Of a stretch of 64,000 bases of DNA, positions 9,027 through 18,055 are shown piece by piece; position 1 is the first letter of the stretch, and the number at the start of each line of letters is the position of its first letter. The translations under genes were made by a program, and so were the position numbers. The notes beneath the pieces are model-generated. The model did not search any database, was not told the DNA's origin, and was given only the letters and a program-made list of their open reading frames with translations. Source of the DNA: Brevibacillus brevis (lineage in GTDB: Bacteria; Bacillota; Bacilli; Brevibacillales; Brevibacillaceae); NCBI RefSeq assembly GCF_900637055.1, contig NZ_LR134338.1:2428001-2492000 (forward strand), read 5' to 3'.

Positions 9027-10616
9027 ATGAACGAACGTTTAGCAGTATACAAAGACCAGTTTACGTCAAAATGGAACCAATTTTCCAAGAAACAAAAATG
9101 GATGATTCTCGGTATTTCGCTCTTCCTCTTGATATCTCTTGGTCTATACATATACATCGCTTCTCAGCCGGTGTACAAACCACTCTACAACCAAAAATTG
9201 AGTGAACAAGAAATCGGGACGATCAAGCAAGAGTTGGAAGCTTCACAAATCCCTTATCGTATCACGGGGAATGGTACAAGTATCGAGGTTCCAGAAAAGA
9301 TGGCACAAGATGTCATTGTCGATTTGGCTGCACAAGGTATTCCGAGTCAGGCAGGAATTAATGCAGAAATTTTCTCCAGTACCCTTGGAGTTACAGATCG
9401 CCAATTTGATGTCATGAAGAAAGAGGCTTTACAACAAGAGCTGCGCAAGATGCTGGAACGTGTAAAAGGTGTACGTTCCTCACAAGTGATGATTACATTG
9501 CCGCAGGAAAGCGTTTGGGTGACAGAGACTCCAGATACAGCGACTGCTTCCGTTATCGTCGATGTTGAACCTGGAACAACGCTTGATCAAAAGCAAATTA
9601 ACTCGCTTTATCTGCTTGTTTCCCGAAGCGTTCCGAAATTGCCGATGGAAGCGATCGCGATTACAGACCAGTATTCCAATCCGCTGGAACGTTCCGAAGG
9701 CAATGAAAACGAAGGCACATTGAGTAGCTTTAAGCAACAGGAAACAATCAAGGCAGATGTTGAAAAGAAAATTCAACAAAACCTGTACAATTTGTTGGGT
9801 ACAATCATGGGACGCGATAAAGTCATCGTCCATACGTTCATCAAAATGAACTTTGACAAAGAAAATCGCGTAGAGAACATAGTCGAGGCACCTGACAAAG
9901 AGAATAACGAAGGACTTATCATTTCTTCTCAAAAATTATCAAAAGCCTTCTCTGGGCAAGGTCAACCTCCAGGGGGAATTGCAGGAACCAATAACAATGC
10001 AGTTCCTAACTACCCGGGAGCTACCCCGCAAGGAAGTAACAGTCAATACGAAGAGTTGAATGATACGATTAACCGTGAAGTAAATCGCATCACACGAAAT
10101 GTTACATCAAGCCCGTACAAGATCGAAGACATCACAATCAACGTTGGGGTAGAACCGCCAGATGGTGCAACGTTGGATGCTGCTACGCTCGAGAGCATCA
10201 AGCAAGTGTTGCGCAATGTTGTTCGTGTCACTTTAAGTGATCAGGCTTCTGATTTAACGGATGCAGAGTTGGACAAGCATATTTCTGTACTCCCTCGTCA
10301 GTTCTCAGGAAAAGCTGAGATTGAGGATTCCAGTGCACTAAGTCCTGCTGTTCTTTGGACAGTTGGTGGTATTGCAGTCTTGGCACTTGCTGCTGTTGCC
10401 TTCCTCGTTTATCGCAGACGCAGTCAAGCGAAGCAACAAGAAGAAGAAGAGGAATTGCCAGACTTGCTGACACCGTTAAACGCGGCCGAAATACCAGACT
10501 TGATTTACCAAGAAGATGGAGACCAGGTAGTGGTCAGAAAGCAACTTGAAAAATTGGCGCGAAGCAAACCAGATGAGTTTGTTGTTCTGCTTCGTACTTG
10601 GTTAGCAGAAGATTAA
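9027..10616 (+). CDS. fliF: Flagellar MS-ring protein FliF
   Basis: Integral membrane protein whose subunits form the MS ring, the base for flagellar assembly. It has 529 residues, two membrane segments (about 25-46 and 441-462) and a large extracellular ring-building region between them with the YscJ/FliF motif PYKPLYNQ-like start (VYKPLYNQKLSE). The cytoplasmic tail, rich in Glu and ending RTWLAED, is the FliG-binding part. The ATG follows GAGAGGTG. fliG begins 12 bases after the stop. Confidence 0.97.
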   Translation: MNERLAVYKDQFTSKWNQFSKKQKWMILGISLFLLISLGLYIYIASQPVYKPLYNQKLSEQEIGTIKQELEASQIPYRITGNGTSIEVPEKMAQDVIVDLAAQGIPSQAGINAEIFSSTLGVTDRQFDVMKKEALQQELRKMLERVKGVRSSQVMITLPQESVWVTETPDTATASVIVDVEPGTTLDQKQINSLYLLVSRSVPKLPMEAIAITDQYSNPLERSEGNENEGTLSSFKQQETIKADVEKKIQQNLYNLLGTIMGRDKVIVHTFIKMNFDKENRVENIVEAPDKENNEGLIISSQKLSKAFSGQGQPPGGIAGTNNNAVPNYPGATPQGSNSQYEELNDTINREVNRITRNVTSSPYKIEDITINVGVEPPDGATLDAATLESIKQVLRNVVRVTLSDQASDLTDAELDKHISVLPRQFSGKAEIEDSSALSPAVLWTVGGIAVLALAAVAFLVYRRRSQAKQQEEEEELPDLLTPLNAAEIPDLIYQEDGDQVVVRKQLEKLARSKPDEFVVLLRTWLAED

Positions 10617-10628
10617 GGAGTGAATGGT

Positions 10629-11642
10629 ATGGCTCGCGGCGCTAAAGAGTTGTCAGGACGACAAAAGGCAGCTATCCTCCTCATCTCACTCGGGCCAGAA
10701 GTTTCTGCCCAGGTGTTCAAGCATTTGCGTGAGGATGAGATCGAGCAACTGACATTAGAAATCGCCAATGTGCGAAAAGTGGATACAGATGAAAAAGATA
10801 AAATTTTATCTGAATTTCACCAGATAGCAGTTGCCAAAGAGGTAATTGCACAAGGCGGGATTACGTACGCCAAAGAAATATTGCAAAAAGCTTTGGGTGA
10901 GACCAAAGCGATGGATATTATCAATCGCTTGACGGCAAACCTTCAAGTTCGACCGTTTGACTTTGCTAGAAAGGCTGACCCAGGTCAAATCCTTAACTTT
11001 ATCCAAAATGAGCATCCGCAGACGATAGCTTTGGTGCTTTCCTATCTGGAGGCTCAACAAGCAGCCATGATCCTGTCCGCTCTTCCGCAAGAACGTCAAG
11101 CAGAGGTTGCGAAACGTATTGCGACTATGGACAGTACTTCACCGGAAGTAATCGCTCAAGTAGAGCAGGTATTGGAGCAAAAGCTTTCTGCCACTGTTAC
11201 CCAAGATTACACGCAGGCAGGCGGGATCGAAGCGATCGTGGCTGTACTCAACGGTGTCGATCGTGGAACCGAACGCACGATTCTGGATTCCCTCGAAATT
11301 CAAGATCCAGAGTTGGCAGAAGAAATCAAGAAGCGTATGTTCGTCTTCGAGGATATTGCTACACTCGACAACCGTTCGATTCAGCGCGTTATCCGCGATG
11401 TGGAAAATGCCGATTTGCAACTTTCTCTCAAAGTATCCAGCGAAGAAGTTCGGGAAGTTATTTTCCGGAACATGTCCAAACGGATGGCGGATACCTTCAA
11501 AGAAGAAATGGAGTTTATGGGCCCAGTTCGCCTTCGCGACGTCGAAGAGGCACAATCTCGTATCGTTGCAATTATCCGTCGCTTAGAGGAGGCTGGTGAG
11601 ATCATCATCGCCCGCGGTGGAGGAGATGATATCATTGTCTAG
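10629..11642 (+). CDS. fliG: Flagellar motor switch protein FliG
   Basis: FliG is the rotor ring protein that meets the stators and sets torque and direction. The 337-residue protein shows the N-terminal LSGRQKAAILLISLG, the middle EHPQTIALVLSYL (EHPQ motif), and the C-terminal torque helix with alternating charges near KKRMFVFEDI and DNRSIQRVIRDVE. AAGGAG at 10615-10620 lies eight bases before the ATG at 10629, so a GTG nine bases upstream was not used. The end overlaps the fliH start by eight bases. Confidence 0.97.
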   Translation: MARGAKELSGRQKAAILLISLGPEVSAQVFKHLREDEIEQLTLEIANVRKVDTDEKDKILSEFHQIAVAKEVIAQGGITYAKEILQKALGETKAMDIINRLTANLQVRPFDFARKADPGQILNFIQNEHPQTIALVLSYLEAQQAAMILSALPQERQAEVAKRIATMDSTSPEVIAQVEQVLEQKLSATVTQDYTQAGGIEAIVAVLNGVDRGTERTILDSLEIQDPELAEEIKKRMFVFEDIATLDNRSIQRVIRDVENADLQLSLKVSSEEVREVIFRNMSKRMADTFKEEMEFMGPVRLRDVEEAQSRIVAIIRRLEEAGEIIIARGGGDDIIV

Positions 11643-12444
11643 GATCATCAAAAGCGCCAATTATCGGCCTTCTGAGGAATCTTTTCTCCTCTCGGTAACG
11701 CCTGTACCACTTAAGACGGAAGAAGTTGCCGAAAGGTTGCAAGAAAATCAAGAAATTTTAAATCAAGCTGAGATCGAAGCAAAAACGATCATCTCAGATG
11801 CAGAAGAAACCGCGCAAAACATCTTGCAGCAAGCTGCTGAGCAAGCAGAGCAAGTAAGACAAGAGACGCTTGCTCAGATGGAAGAATGGTGGGAACAAAA
11901 GCGTCAGGAAGCTGCGCAACTGTTTCAACAAGTACAAGAGCAGGCTATAACGGAAGGGCACGAGGCAGGTTTCGAAGCGGGTAAACGTGAGGCGTACGAG
12001 GAGCAAACAGCTACACTCAGCCAAGCAAAAACCATTATGGAACAGGCGTTTGCTGAGAAAAAACAGATTATAGCTGAGGCAGAGCCTTTTGTAGTGGAAC
12101 TCAGTATGGAAATCGCTAAAAAAATCATTGGACAGGAATTGCAACAGCATCCCGAGCAGGTCCTGGAAATGACCAAAAAAGCACTCCGCCGTTCCCGTGT
12201 TCATGGTGAGATTACGGTGTGCGTCAACCATAAGTATTTCGATTATGTGCTCGAGCATCGTGCTGGTTTTCTGGAATTGTTGGACGGACAAGCAGAACTC
12301 TCCATTTACCCTGACTATACAGTACAAGATGGCGGATGTGTCATCCGTACTGCTTTGGGAAGTGTCGATGCCCGCATCGATACACAAATGGAGGAGATTA
12401 AGCAGGCGCTGCTTACGATTGCCAGAGGAAGTGAGGCTCCATGA
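11635..12444 (+). CDS. fliH: Flagellar export ATPase stator protein FliH
   Basis: FliH holds the FliI ATPase at the export gate and C-ring. The 269-residue protein has a long Glu/Gln/Ala-rich coiled coil (about residues 35-140, full of Q, A and E repeats) followed by the conserved V1-ATPase E-subunit-like domain (VELSMEIAKKIIGQEL). TTG at 11635 (MSRIIKSANYRP) is preferred because GGAGGAG at 11619-11625 lies nine bases upstream and this matches the B. subtilis N-terminus from memory. The TTG lies inside the end of fliG, which suggests translational coupling. Confidence 0.92.
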   Translation: MSRIIKSANYRPSEESFLLSVTPVPLKTEEVAERLQENQEILNQAEIEAKTIISDAEETAQNILQQAAEQAEQVRQETLAQMEEWWEQKRQEAAQLFQQVQEQAITEGHEAGFEAGKREAYEEQTATLSQAKTIMEQAFAEKKQIIAEAEPFVVELSMEIAKKIIGQELQQHPEQVLEMTKKALRRSRVHGEITVCVNHKYFDYVLEHRAGFLELLDGQAELSIYPDYTVQDGGCVIRTALGSVDARIDTQMEEIKQALLTIARGSEAP

Positions 12445-13760
12445 GCATCCTAGATCTCTCGAAGTACAAGCACATGCTGCATGGATTAGATCCGATGCGC
12501 GTGAATGGCAAAGTGACACAGGTTGTTGGACTCACCATTGAGTCGCAAGGGCCTGAAGTGAAATTAGGCGAGATATGCCATCTATATCCGACTAACACAA
12601 AGGAACCGATCATCGCAGAAGTCGTTGGCTTTCGGGAAAACAAAGTGCTGTTAATGCCATTAGGTGAATTGACCGAAATTGGTCCAGGTTGTGATGTGGT
12701 TGCGACAGGACGTTCGTTAGATGTAAAAGTTGGACCAGAAATATTGGGTTCGATCCTCGATGGACTGGGCCGCCCCTATCAAGGTTCACTCCCATTTGGG
12801 TTGACGTCCTATCCTACGAACAATATGCCGCCAAATCCAATCCTTCGACCACGCATTCAAGAACCATTGAGTGTAGGTGTTAGAGCAATAGACGGTCTCC
12901 TTACCATCGGGAAAGGTCAGCGGGTCGGCATCTTCGCCGGATCAGGGGTAGGAAAAAGTACATTGATGGGAATGATCGCCAGAAATACTACGGCAGATAT
13001 CAATGTCATCGGTCTCATTGGAGAGCGTGGCCGTGAAGTCATGGAGTTTATTGAGCGCGATCTTGGGGAAGAAGGACTAAAGCGGTCTGTTGTTGTCGTA
13101 GCTACTTCCGATCAACCTGCCATGATTCGAATCAAGGGAGCAATGATTGCGACTTCCATAGCGGAATATTTCCGAGATCGTGGAATGAATGTCATGCTCA
13201 TGATGGATTCCGTCACGCGCTTTGCCATGGCACAACGTGAAGTGGGCTTGGCAATTGGAGAACCGCCGGCTACGCGTGGTTATACGCCATCGGTGTTTGC
13301 GATGCTGCCAAAGCTGATGGAGCGCGCAGGAACAGCGGACAAGGGAAGTATTACAGCCTTTTATACCGTATTGGTTGATTCTGACGATATGAACGATCCG
13401 ATTGCGGATGCGGCGCGGGGGATTTTGGACGGTCACATCGTTCTTGACCGAAAAATCGCTCACAAAGGTCACTTTCCAGCTATTGATGTGATGGCGAGTG
13501 TAAGTCGTGTCATGAATGAAATCGTCGATAGTAACCATTTGGATGCTGCTCGTCAACTGAAAAAGCATTTGGCTACGTTTCGTGAAGCGGAGGACCTCAT
13601 AAATATTGGGGCGTACAAGCCGGGAAGCAATCGGGAAATCGATGCGGCTATTCGCTATCGTGATATCATTTCTGGTTTTACGGCACAAGGAACGCATGAG
13701 CCATCTACTTTACAGAGCGCTATCCAAGCGTTGACAGCTCATTTCGGAGGAGTGAACTAA
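12441..13760 (+). CDS. fliI: Flagellum-specific export ATPase FliI
   Basis: Hexameric F1-beta-like ATPase that energises the flagellar type III secretion apparatus. Walker A is GSGVGKST at residues 167-174, the Walker B region VMLMMDSVTRFAMAQREV, and the family signature GEPPATRGYTPSVFAMLPKL is intact. It has 439 residues. The start overlaps the fliH stop (ATGA), showing coupled translation of the ATPase and its regulator. Confidence 0.98.
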   Translation: MSILDLSKYKHMLHGLDPMRVNGKVTQVVGLTIESQGPEVKLGEICHLYPTNTKEPIIAEVVGFRENKVLLMPLGELTEIGPGCDVVATGRSLDVKVGPEILGSILDGLGRPYQGSLPFGLTSYPTNNMPPNPILRPRIQEPLSVGVRAIDGLLTIGKGQRVGIFAGSGVGKSTLMGMIARNTTADINVIGLIGERGREVMEFIERDLGEEGLKRSVVVVATSDQPAMIRIKGAMIATSIAEYFRDRGMNVMLMMDSVTRFAMAQREVGLAIGEPPATRGYTPSVFAMLPKLMERAGTADKGSITAFYTVLVDSDDMNDPIADAARGILDGHIVLDRKIAHKGHFPAIDVMASVSRVMNEIVDSNHLDAARQLKKHLATFREAEDLINIGAYKPGSNREIDAAIRYRDIISGFTAQGTHEPSTLQSAIQALTAHFGGVN

Positions 13761-13761
13761 C

Positions 13762-14208
13762 GTGCGTGTTTTTCAGTTTCATCTCCAAAAGGTTCTTGAT
13801 TTAAAGGAAAAAGAAAAAGAACAAGCAGAGTGGGCTTTCGGAAAGTCGATCCAACGTAAAAACGAAGAAGAGTGGAAGCTTTCTCAACTAACTGAGCATC
13901 ATGACGAGATGACGATGAAGCTCCAGGAAGTACAGATGCAGACATGCAGTGCTGCGCAGCTCATTTCCATTACGCAATATCAGCAATCTGTTGCAAGATC
14001 CATCCAGAATCAGCAACGAACCTTGCACGGTTGTGTACAGGATGTGGAACGCTGTCAGTCACGATTGACGGAACGTATGAAAGAGTCCCAACTATGGCAA
14101 CGCCTTCGGGAAAAGTCGCTCCACCAATTTCTGGACGACCAGAAGCAAAGAGAGCAAAAAGAGTTGGATGAGATCGGTACGCAGCTCTATCTTCGCCGAA
14201 GCTACTGA
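13762..14208 (+). CDS. fliJ: Flagellar export chaperone/central stalk FliJ
   Basis: A protein of 148 residues, almost all predicted antiparallel coiled coil, starting FQFHLQKVLDLKEKEKEQAE as FliJ proteins do. FliJ sits in the FliI ring and promotes substrate delivery. The GTG start follows GGAGGAG in the end of fliI. Sequence conservation in this family is weak, so the call also rests on position directly after fliI. Confidence 0.9.
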   Translation: MRVFQFHLQKVLDLKEKEKEQAEWAFGKSIQRKNEEEWKLSQLTEHHDEMTMKLQEVQMQTCSAAQLISITQYQQSVARSIQNQQRTLHGCVQDVERCQSRLTERMKESQLWQRLREKSLHQFLDDQKQREQKELDEIGTQLYLRRSY

Positions 14209-14220
14209 GGGAGGTTCCAA

Positions 14221-15123
14221 ATGGAAGAAATCCAAGAAGAACGGGAATACGGCAGGTGGGAATGGTTCTTTTATATGATTGTCATTCCTGCACTGTTTGC
14301 CAGCCTCCTTGGCGGTGTGCTCCTGAGCTTGCTCGGAGTAAACGTGTTAGGGACTGTTCTCCACTGGGCAAACTCCATACCGTACGTGGAAAAATTAGTC
14401 CCGGACGACTATGCAGCAACTCCCGACTCAAAAGAACAACCTGACATGGACAAACAAGTGGCAACCCTACAGCAAGATCAAGCAAAAAACCAGCAGCAGA
14501 TTGCCACTTTACAAGAAGAGTCAGCAAGGAAAGACGCTACCATTGCGGCGCTGGAAAAACAGCTTGATGATGTAAACAAGGCAATGGAAGACAAACGTGC
14601 GACTGAGGAAGAACGTCAGAAGCAGTTTGCTGATTTGGCAAAAGTTTATACAACCATGTCGCCAAAAAATGCGGCAGCCATCATTGGAAATCTCAAGCTG
14701 GAAGAGTCAGTGGCGGTCATGACCAAAATGAAACCTGCCCAACAAGCCGACATTTTGGCCAAGATGGAACCGAAGAAAGCCGCGGATATTTCCATCTTGT
14801 TAAAAGATTCAGTAGTGAACAAAGATGATGACATTGCTGCTCTACAACAACGTGTAGATGTTCTTACAAAGGCGCTCAGCAATACACGTGATGGGTCTGA
14901 ATCGAATGAGGATCTAAAGAACACATTTACTCAATTGCCGCCAGCGGATGCTGCTGCTATCATTCGTTCACTCATGAATACTAACAAGGGGCAAGCCATT
15001 GCTTTAATGAAAGATTTGCCTGCAGATAAACGGGCACAAACTCTCTCAGTGATCGCCAATGACGACAAGAAAGAAAAAGACAATCTGGCGGCTCGCATTA
15101 CGACAGAGTTGCTTCGAAAATAG
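14221..15123 (+). CDS. MotE/YlxF-like flagellar-operon protein
   Basis: A 300-residue protein at the position of B. subtilis ylxF, between fliJ and fliK. It has one N-terminal membrane anchor (about residues 18-43, IPALFASLLGGVLLSLLGV), a coiled coil rich in Gln, Lys and Glu (about 75-140), then repeated helical segments resembling the MgtE intracellular N domain (MSPKNAAAIIGNLKLEESV, MKPAQQADILAKMEPKKAA, LPPADAAAIIRSL). Proteins of this type are annotated MotE/YlxF. From the family, a role at the motor or stator-FliG region is suspected; that is inference. GGGAGG precedes the ATG. Confidence 0.8.
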   Translation: MEEIQEEREYGRWEWFFYMIVIPALFASLLGGVLLSLLGVNVLGTVLHWANSIPYVEKLVPDDYAATPDSKEQPDMDKQVATLQQDQAKNQQQIATLQEESARKDATIAALEKQLDDVNKAMEDKRATEEERQKQFADLAKVYTTMSPKNAAAIIGNLKLEESVAVMTKMKPAQQADILAKMEPKKAADISILLKDSVVNKDDDIAALQQRVDVLTKALSNTRDGSESNEDLKNTFTQLPPADAAAIIRSLMNTNKGQAIALMKDLPADKRAQTLSVIANDDKKEKDNLAARITTELLRK

Positions 15124-15184
15124 ATTGAGCAATCAGCTGTTTTCGTTCCTATAAGCAACAATTCAAAAAGAGGAGGTGAACGAG

Positions 15185-16408
15185 ATGAATGTGGCCAATT
15201 TGACTCCTGCCGTAGGATCAGCAGGATCTGTTACAGCGACACCTGTAGCAAATGCGGGAGGAACTGGTTTAGGTCAAATGTTTTCCATGCAATTGATGCA
15301 GGTGTTGGATCAGGTGGGGACCGCAGAAGAGACTATGGTGGCACCAGAGGGTTTAAGTGATGAGGAAATGCTAGCATTAGCTGATCTCATGGCATTATTT
15401 GCCCAACTGCTTAATTCTGGTCAAACTACGCAAGATGAATTACCGCCTGACGCCCAAGAAAAATTTGCAACTGCAATTGAACAACTCTTGGGTAAAGCAC
15501 AAGGAAATGCTGGTCAAGTAAGTGAGGATTTGAAGCAGATTCTAGCTAACCTGAAAAAAGGGGAAGCAACGCCAAACGAACTGGACAAGCTGGCAGCTCT
15601 TCTCGAATCCCTGAAGAATCAAAAAGGAAATGCTGAGGAGTCAAAACGAAGTGGACTGAACTTGCGATCCGATGTGATAGCAAACATGAACACAACCCAG
15701 CAGGACACGTTTAAAACGATTTCTCCACTGCGGTTGAACCAAGGTCTCTCGGCTTACAAGCTAGAGGCAGGGATTCAGTCCCAGACAGTACAGTCTACCC
15801 TTCAAAGCGGCCTTTTGAATCAAGAGGGCAATGCACAAGAGGGCATGTTGAATGGAAATGGTCAGACGCCGATTATTGCTTCATCTAATACGCAAACACA
15901 ATCTGTACAGACCTTTCAGCAACAGTCGGTTCCAACTCATCATGTGAACGCCAATCAATTGACACAGCAAGTCACGCAGCTTTTCGTGTCCAAAATGCAG
16001 TTGACGCAACACAATGGCGTACATGAGGCAAGGCTGATTCTGAATCCACAATCTTTGGGCCAAGTAGATGTAACGATTACTTCCCAAAATGGCGTGATTA
16101 CAGCACAGTTCCATGCTGAAACACAGGCTGGAAAGGAAATGCTGGACAATCAGCTTCCGCAGCTTCGAGCTGCGTTGACACAACAAGGCTTGCAGGTTGA
16201 TCGCTTGGAGGTAAACCAGCAGCAGGATACAGCTTTTAACTTCCAACAGCAGCGTGAACAAGCGCGACAGCAACAAGAGAATCGACAACAGCAAGATAAA
16301 GACGAGCAAGAATTTGCTCTCGATGCCCTGGTAGACAGTAATGAATCGACAGAAGTGCTATGGAATCGATTGCGGGAAACGGCTCGCGGCATTGACGACA
16401 TCGTCTAG
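15185..16408 (+). CDS. fliK: Flagellar hook-length control protein FliK
   Basis: FliK measures the hook and switches export specificity through FlhB. The 407-residue protein has a long, variable, Gln- and Asn-rich N-terminal region and the conserved C-terminal Flg_hook domain (LILNPQSLGQVDVTITSQNG, then ETQAGKEMLDNQLPQLRAAL). A Gln/Arg-rich tail follows (QQQREQARQQQENRQQQ). AGGAGGTG lies seven bases before the ATG at 15185. In relatives flgD is expected next, but the gene that follows is a TIGR02530-type protein. Confidence 0.9.
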   Translation: MNVANLTPAVGSAGSVTATPVANAGGTGLGQMFSMQLMQVLDQVGTAEETMVAPEGLSDEEMLALADLMALFAQLLNSGQTTQDELPPDAQEKFATAIEQLLGKAQGNAGQVSEDLKQILANLKKGEATPNELDKLAALLESLKNQKGNAEESKRSGLNLRSDVIANMNTTQQDTFKTISPLRLNQGLSAYKLEAGIQSQTVQSTLQSGLLNQEGNAQEGMLNGNGQTPIIASSNTQTQSVQTFQQQSVPTHHVNANQLTQQVTQLFVSKMQLTQHNGVHEARLILNPQSLGQVDVTITSQNGVITAQFHAETQAGKEMLDNQLPQLRAALTQQGLQVDRLEVNQQQDTAFNFQQQREQARQQQENRQQQDKDEQEFALDALVDSNESTEVLWNRLRETARGIDDIV

Positions 16409-16432
16409 GATTGGATATAAGGAGGAAGCGCC

Positions 16433-16828
16433 ATGAACCATTTTCGTGTGGGGCAACCCTATTTTCCTCCGAAAACGAATCACGTCGCAAAAGCTACTAC
16501 CCAAACTGCTCCAGGAAACAACAAGCTATTTCAGGAGTATTTGACGGAATCGATTGGCGCTGCAACCAAGACTCAACCACTTAGCTTTAGCCAGCATGCC
16601 GTCAATCGCTTGCAGGAGCGGGGCATTACGCTAGAAAGACAGCAGATGGAGCGTTTGGAATCCGCTGTGCAAAAAGCAGCAGCCAAAGGCGCCAGAGAGT
16701 CTCTCGTTATGATGGATAATGTGGCCTACGTCGTGAGCATCGTAAATCGGAAAATTATTACCGCCGTGGACGATGGCAGCATGAAGGACAACGTATTTAC
16801 TAACATTGACAGTGCCATTTTCGTGTAG
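16433..16828 (+). CDS. TIGR02530-type flagellar operon protein
   Basis: A 131-residue protein of a family that occurs in Firmicute flagellar operons, normally between flgD and flgE. The N-terminal 40 residues are low in conservation. The core LSFSQHAVNRLQERGITL followed by DNVAYVVSIVNRKIITAVDD matches the family from memory. No enzymatic motif is visible and the precise role is unknown; an accessory role in hook assembly is assumed from position. GGAGG sits upstream of the ATG. It does not resemble FlgD, which lacks this RLQERGI segment. Confidence 0.82.
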   Translation: MNHFRVGQPYFPPKTNHVAKATTQTAPGNNKLFQEYLTESIGAATKTQPLSFSQHAVNRLQERGITLERQQMERLESAVQKAAAKGARESLVMMDNVAYVVSIVNRKIITAVDDGSMKDNVFTNIDSAIFV

Positions 16829-16871
16829 GTGGCTGTTTACTGGGCTGGACCTCCTTTTGAGGAAGCCCATT

Positions 16872-16897
16872 CGGCTACCGACTGACAGAGGTAGCCG
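16872..16897 (+). other. Hairpin upstream of flgE
   Basis: A perfect 8-base inverted repeat, CGGCTACC (16872-16879) and GGTAGCCG (16890-16897), with a ten-base loop. There is no T run, so it is not a typical terminator. It lies in the 101-base gap between the TIGR02530 gene and flgE and ends about 20 bases before the flgE ribosome site. Confidence 0.55.
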
Positions 16898-16929
16898 CTG
16901 TAAATGAGAAGGTAAAGGAGGAAGTTAGT

Positions 16930-17748
16930 ATGCTTCGATCTATGTATTCAGGTATTTCAGGCTTGCGTGGATTTCAAACGAAATTGGACGTTATTGGTAA
17001 TAATATTGCGAACGTAAACACAGTTGGCTTTAAAAAGGGGCGTGTGATGTTTCAAGATATTTTGAGCCAAAACGTACAAGGGGCCGGTGCTCCTACAGAT
17101 GGTGGGAAAGGCGGTACAAACCCGACGCAAATCGGCCTTGGTTCTTCCATTGCTTCGATTGATACGGTTTTCTCTGCTGGTAGCCCAATGACAACGAACC
17201 TGCCGACAGACCTTTCCATCGAAGGGGACGCGTTTTTCATGGTCAGTCCGGATGATGGGGCAACTATCTATTACACGCGTGCTGGGAACTTCACTCGTGA
17301 TGCCCAAGGTTTCTTGGTGAACTCTCAAGGAATGAAGCTGATGAACACTGACCCGGCTCCAATCCAAATCAACCAAGCAGATGGAATTGTTTCTTACTCC
17401 ATTGGCAAGGATGGCGTAATTACGACTGTGGATGATACTGGAGCACTTGCTTCGGACAATACCATTGGCGTCATGACCTTCAACAACCCAGGTGGTTTGA
17501 AGAAGATCGGCAACAACCTCTACGAAAACACAGTGAACGCCGGTGCACGTGATGATGATCCAATGACTCCTGCTACTCCAGCAGATGCACGAATCAGCAT
17601 TATCGCGGGACAACTGGAAATGTCCAACGTTGACCTTTCTGAAGAATTTACAGAAATGATCGTGGCACAACGCGGTTTCCAAGCAAACTCTCGGATCATC
17701 ACGACATCTGACACCGTACTGGAAGAACTGGTGAACCTGAAACGATAA
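16930..17748 (+). CDS. flgE: Flagellar hook protein FlgE (short form)
   Basis: Structural subunit of the hook. The protein has 272 residues, short like B. subtilis FlgE (once called FlgG). The N-terminal motif is SMYSGISGLRGFQTKLDVIG followed by NNIANVNTVGFKKGR, and the C-terminal motif is LSEEFTEMIVAQRGFQANSR with the ending TSDTVLEELVNLKR. Both ends form the coiled-coil core common to rod and hook proteins. GGAGG precedes the ATG. Because of its size it could be confused with distal rod FlgG, but the position after fliK and the TIGR02530 gene points to the hook. Confidence 0.92.
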   Translation: MLRSMYSGISGLRGFQTKLDVIGNNIANVNTVGFKKGRVMFQDILSQNVQGAGAPTDGGKGGTNPTQIGLGSSIASIDTVFSAGSPMTTNLPTDLSIEGDAFFMVSPDDGATIYYTRAGNFTRDAQGFLVNSQGMKLMNTDPAPIQINQADGIVSYSIGKDGVITTVDDTGALASDNTIGVMTFNNPGGLKKIGNNLYENTVNAGARDDDPMTPATPADARISIIAGQLEMSNVDLSEEFTEMIVAQRGFQANSRIITTSDTVLEELVNLKR

Positions 17749-17765
17749 TTTCGTTTAACGGAAAT

Positions 17766-17797
17766 AGCTGGGGAAGTGTTCTAAGCCTTCCCCAGCT
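17766..17797 (+). other. Strong hairpin between flgE and swrD
   Basis: An 11-base perfect stem, AGCTGGGGAAG (17766-17776) and CTTCCCCAGCT (17787-17797), with a ten-base loop. Only two T residues follow, so it is not a canonical terminator. It may protect the upstream hook mRNA from 3' exonucleases, slow transcription or mark a processing site. Confidence 0.75.
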
Positions 17798-17818
17798 TGA
17801 TCCGGAAAGGAGCAGCCA

Positions 17819-18040
17819 ATGATTAAGTTAACGCGGTTTAACGGCTCTACATTTTATCTGAACATCACTCACATTGAAACTGTTGAAGCAACTCCGGATA
17901 GCGTAATCACGCTGTTCAACGACAGAAAGTACATCGTGAAGGATTCGGTGGAATCCATCGCTGAACGTGTTCAGGCTTTTTATCATAATGTTCCTCCGGC
18001 AGCATCTGTACCGAAAATGCCGGGTGATTCAAATGAATAG
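17819..18040 (+). CDS. swrD: FlbD/SwrD family small flagellar protein
   Basis: A 73-residue soluble protein starting MIKLTRFNGSTFYLNITHIE, the hallmark of the FlbD family. In B. subtilis the homologue SwrD (YlzI) sits at the same place and increases motor torque, needed for swarming; transfer of that role is by homology. The C-terminal 15 residues are variable. GGAAAGGAG precedes the ATG. Confidence 0.92.
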   Translation: MIKLTRFNGSTFYLNITHIETVEATPDSVITLFNDRKYIVKDSVESIAERVQAFYHNVPPAASVPKMPGDSNE

Positions 18041-18055
18041 CGGGAGGCATTAGCG

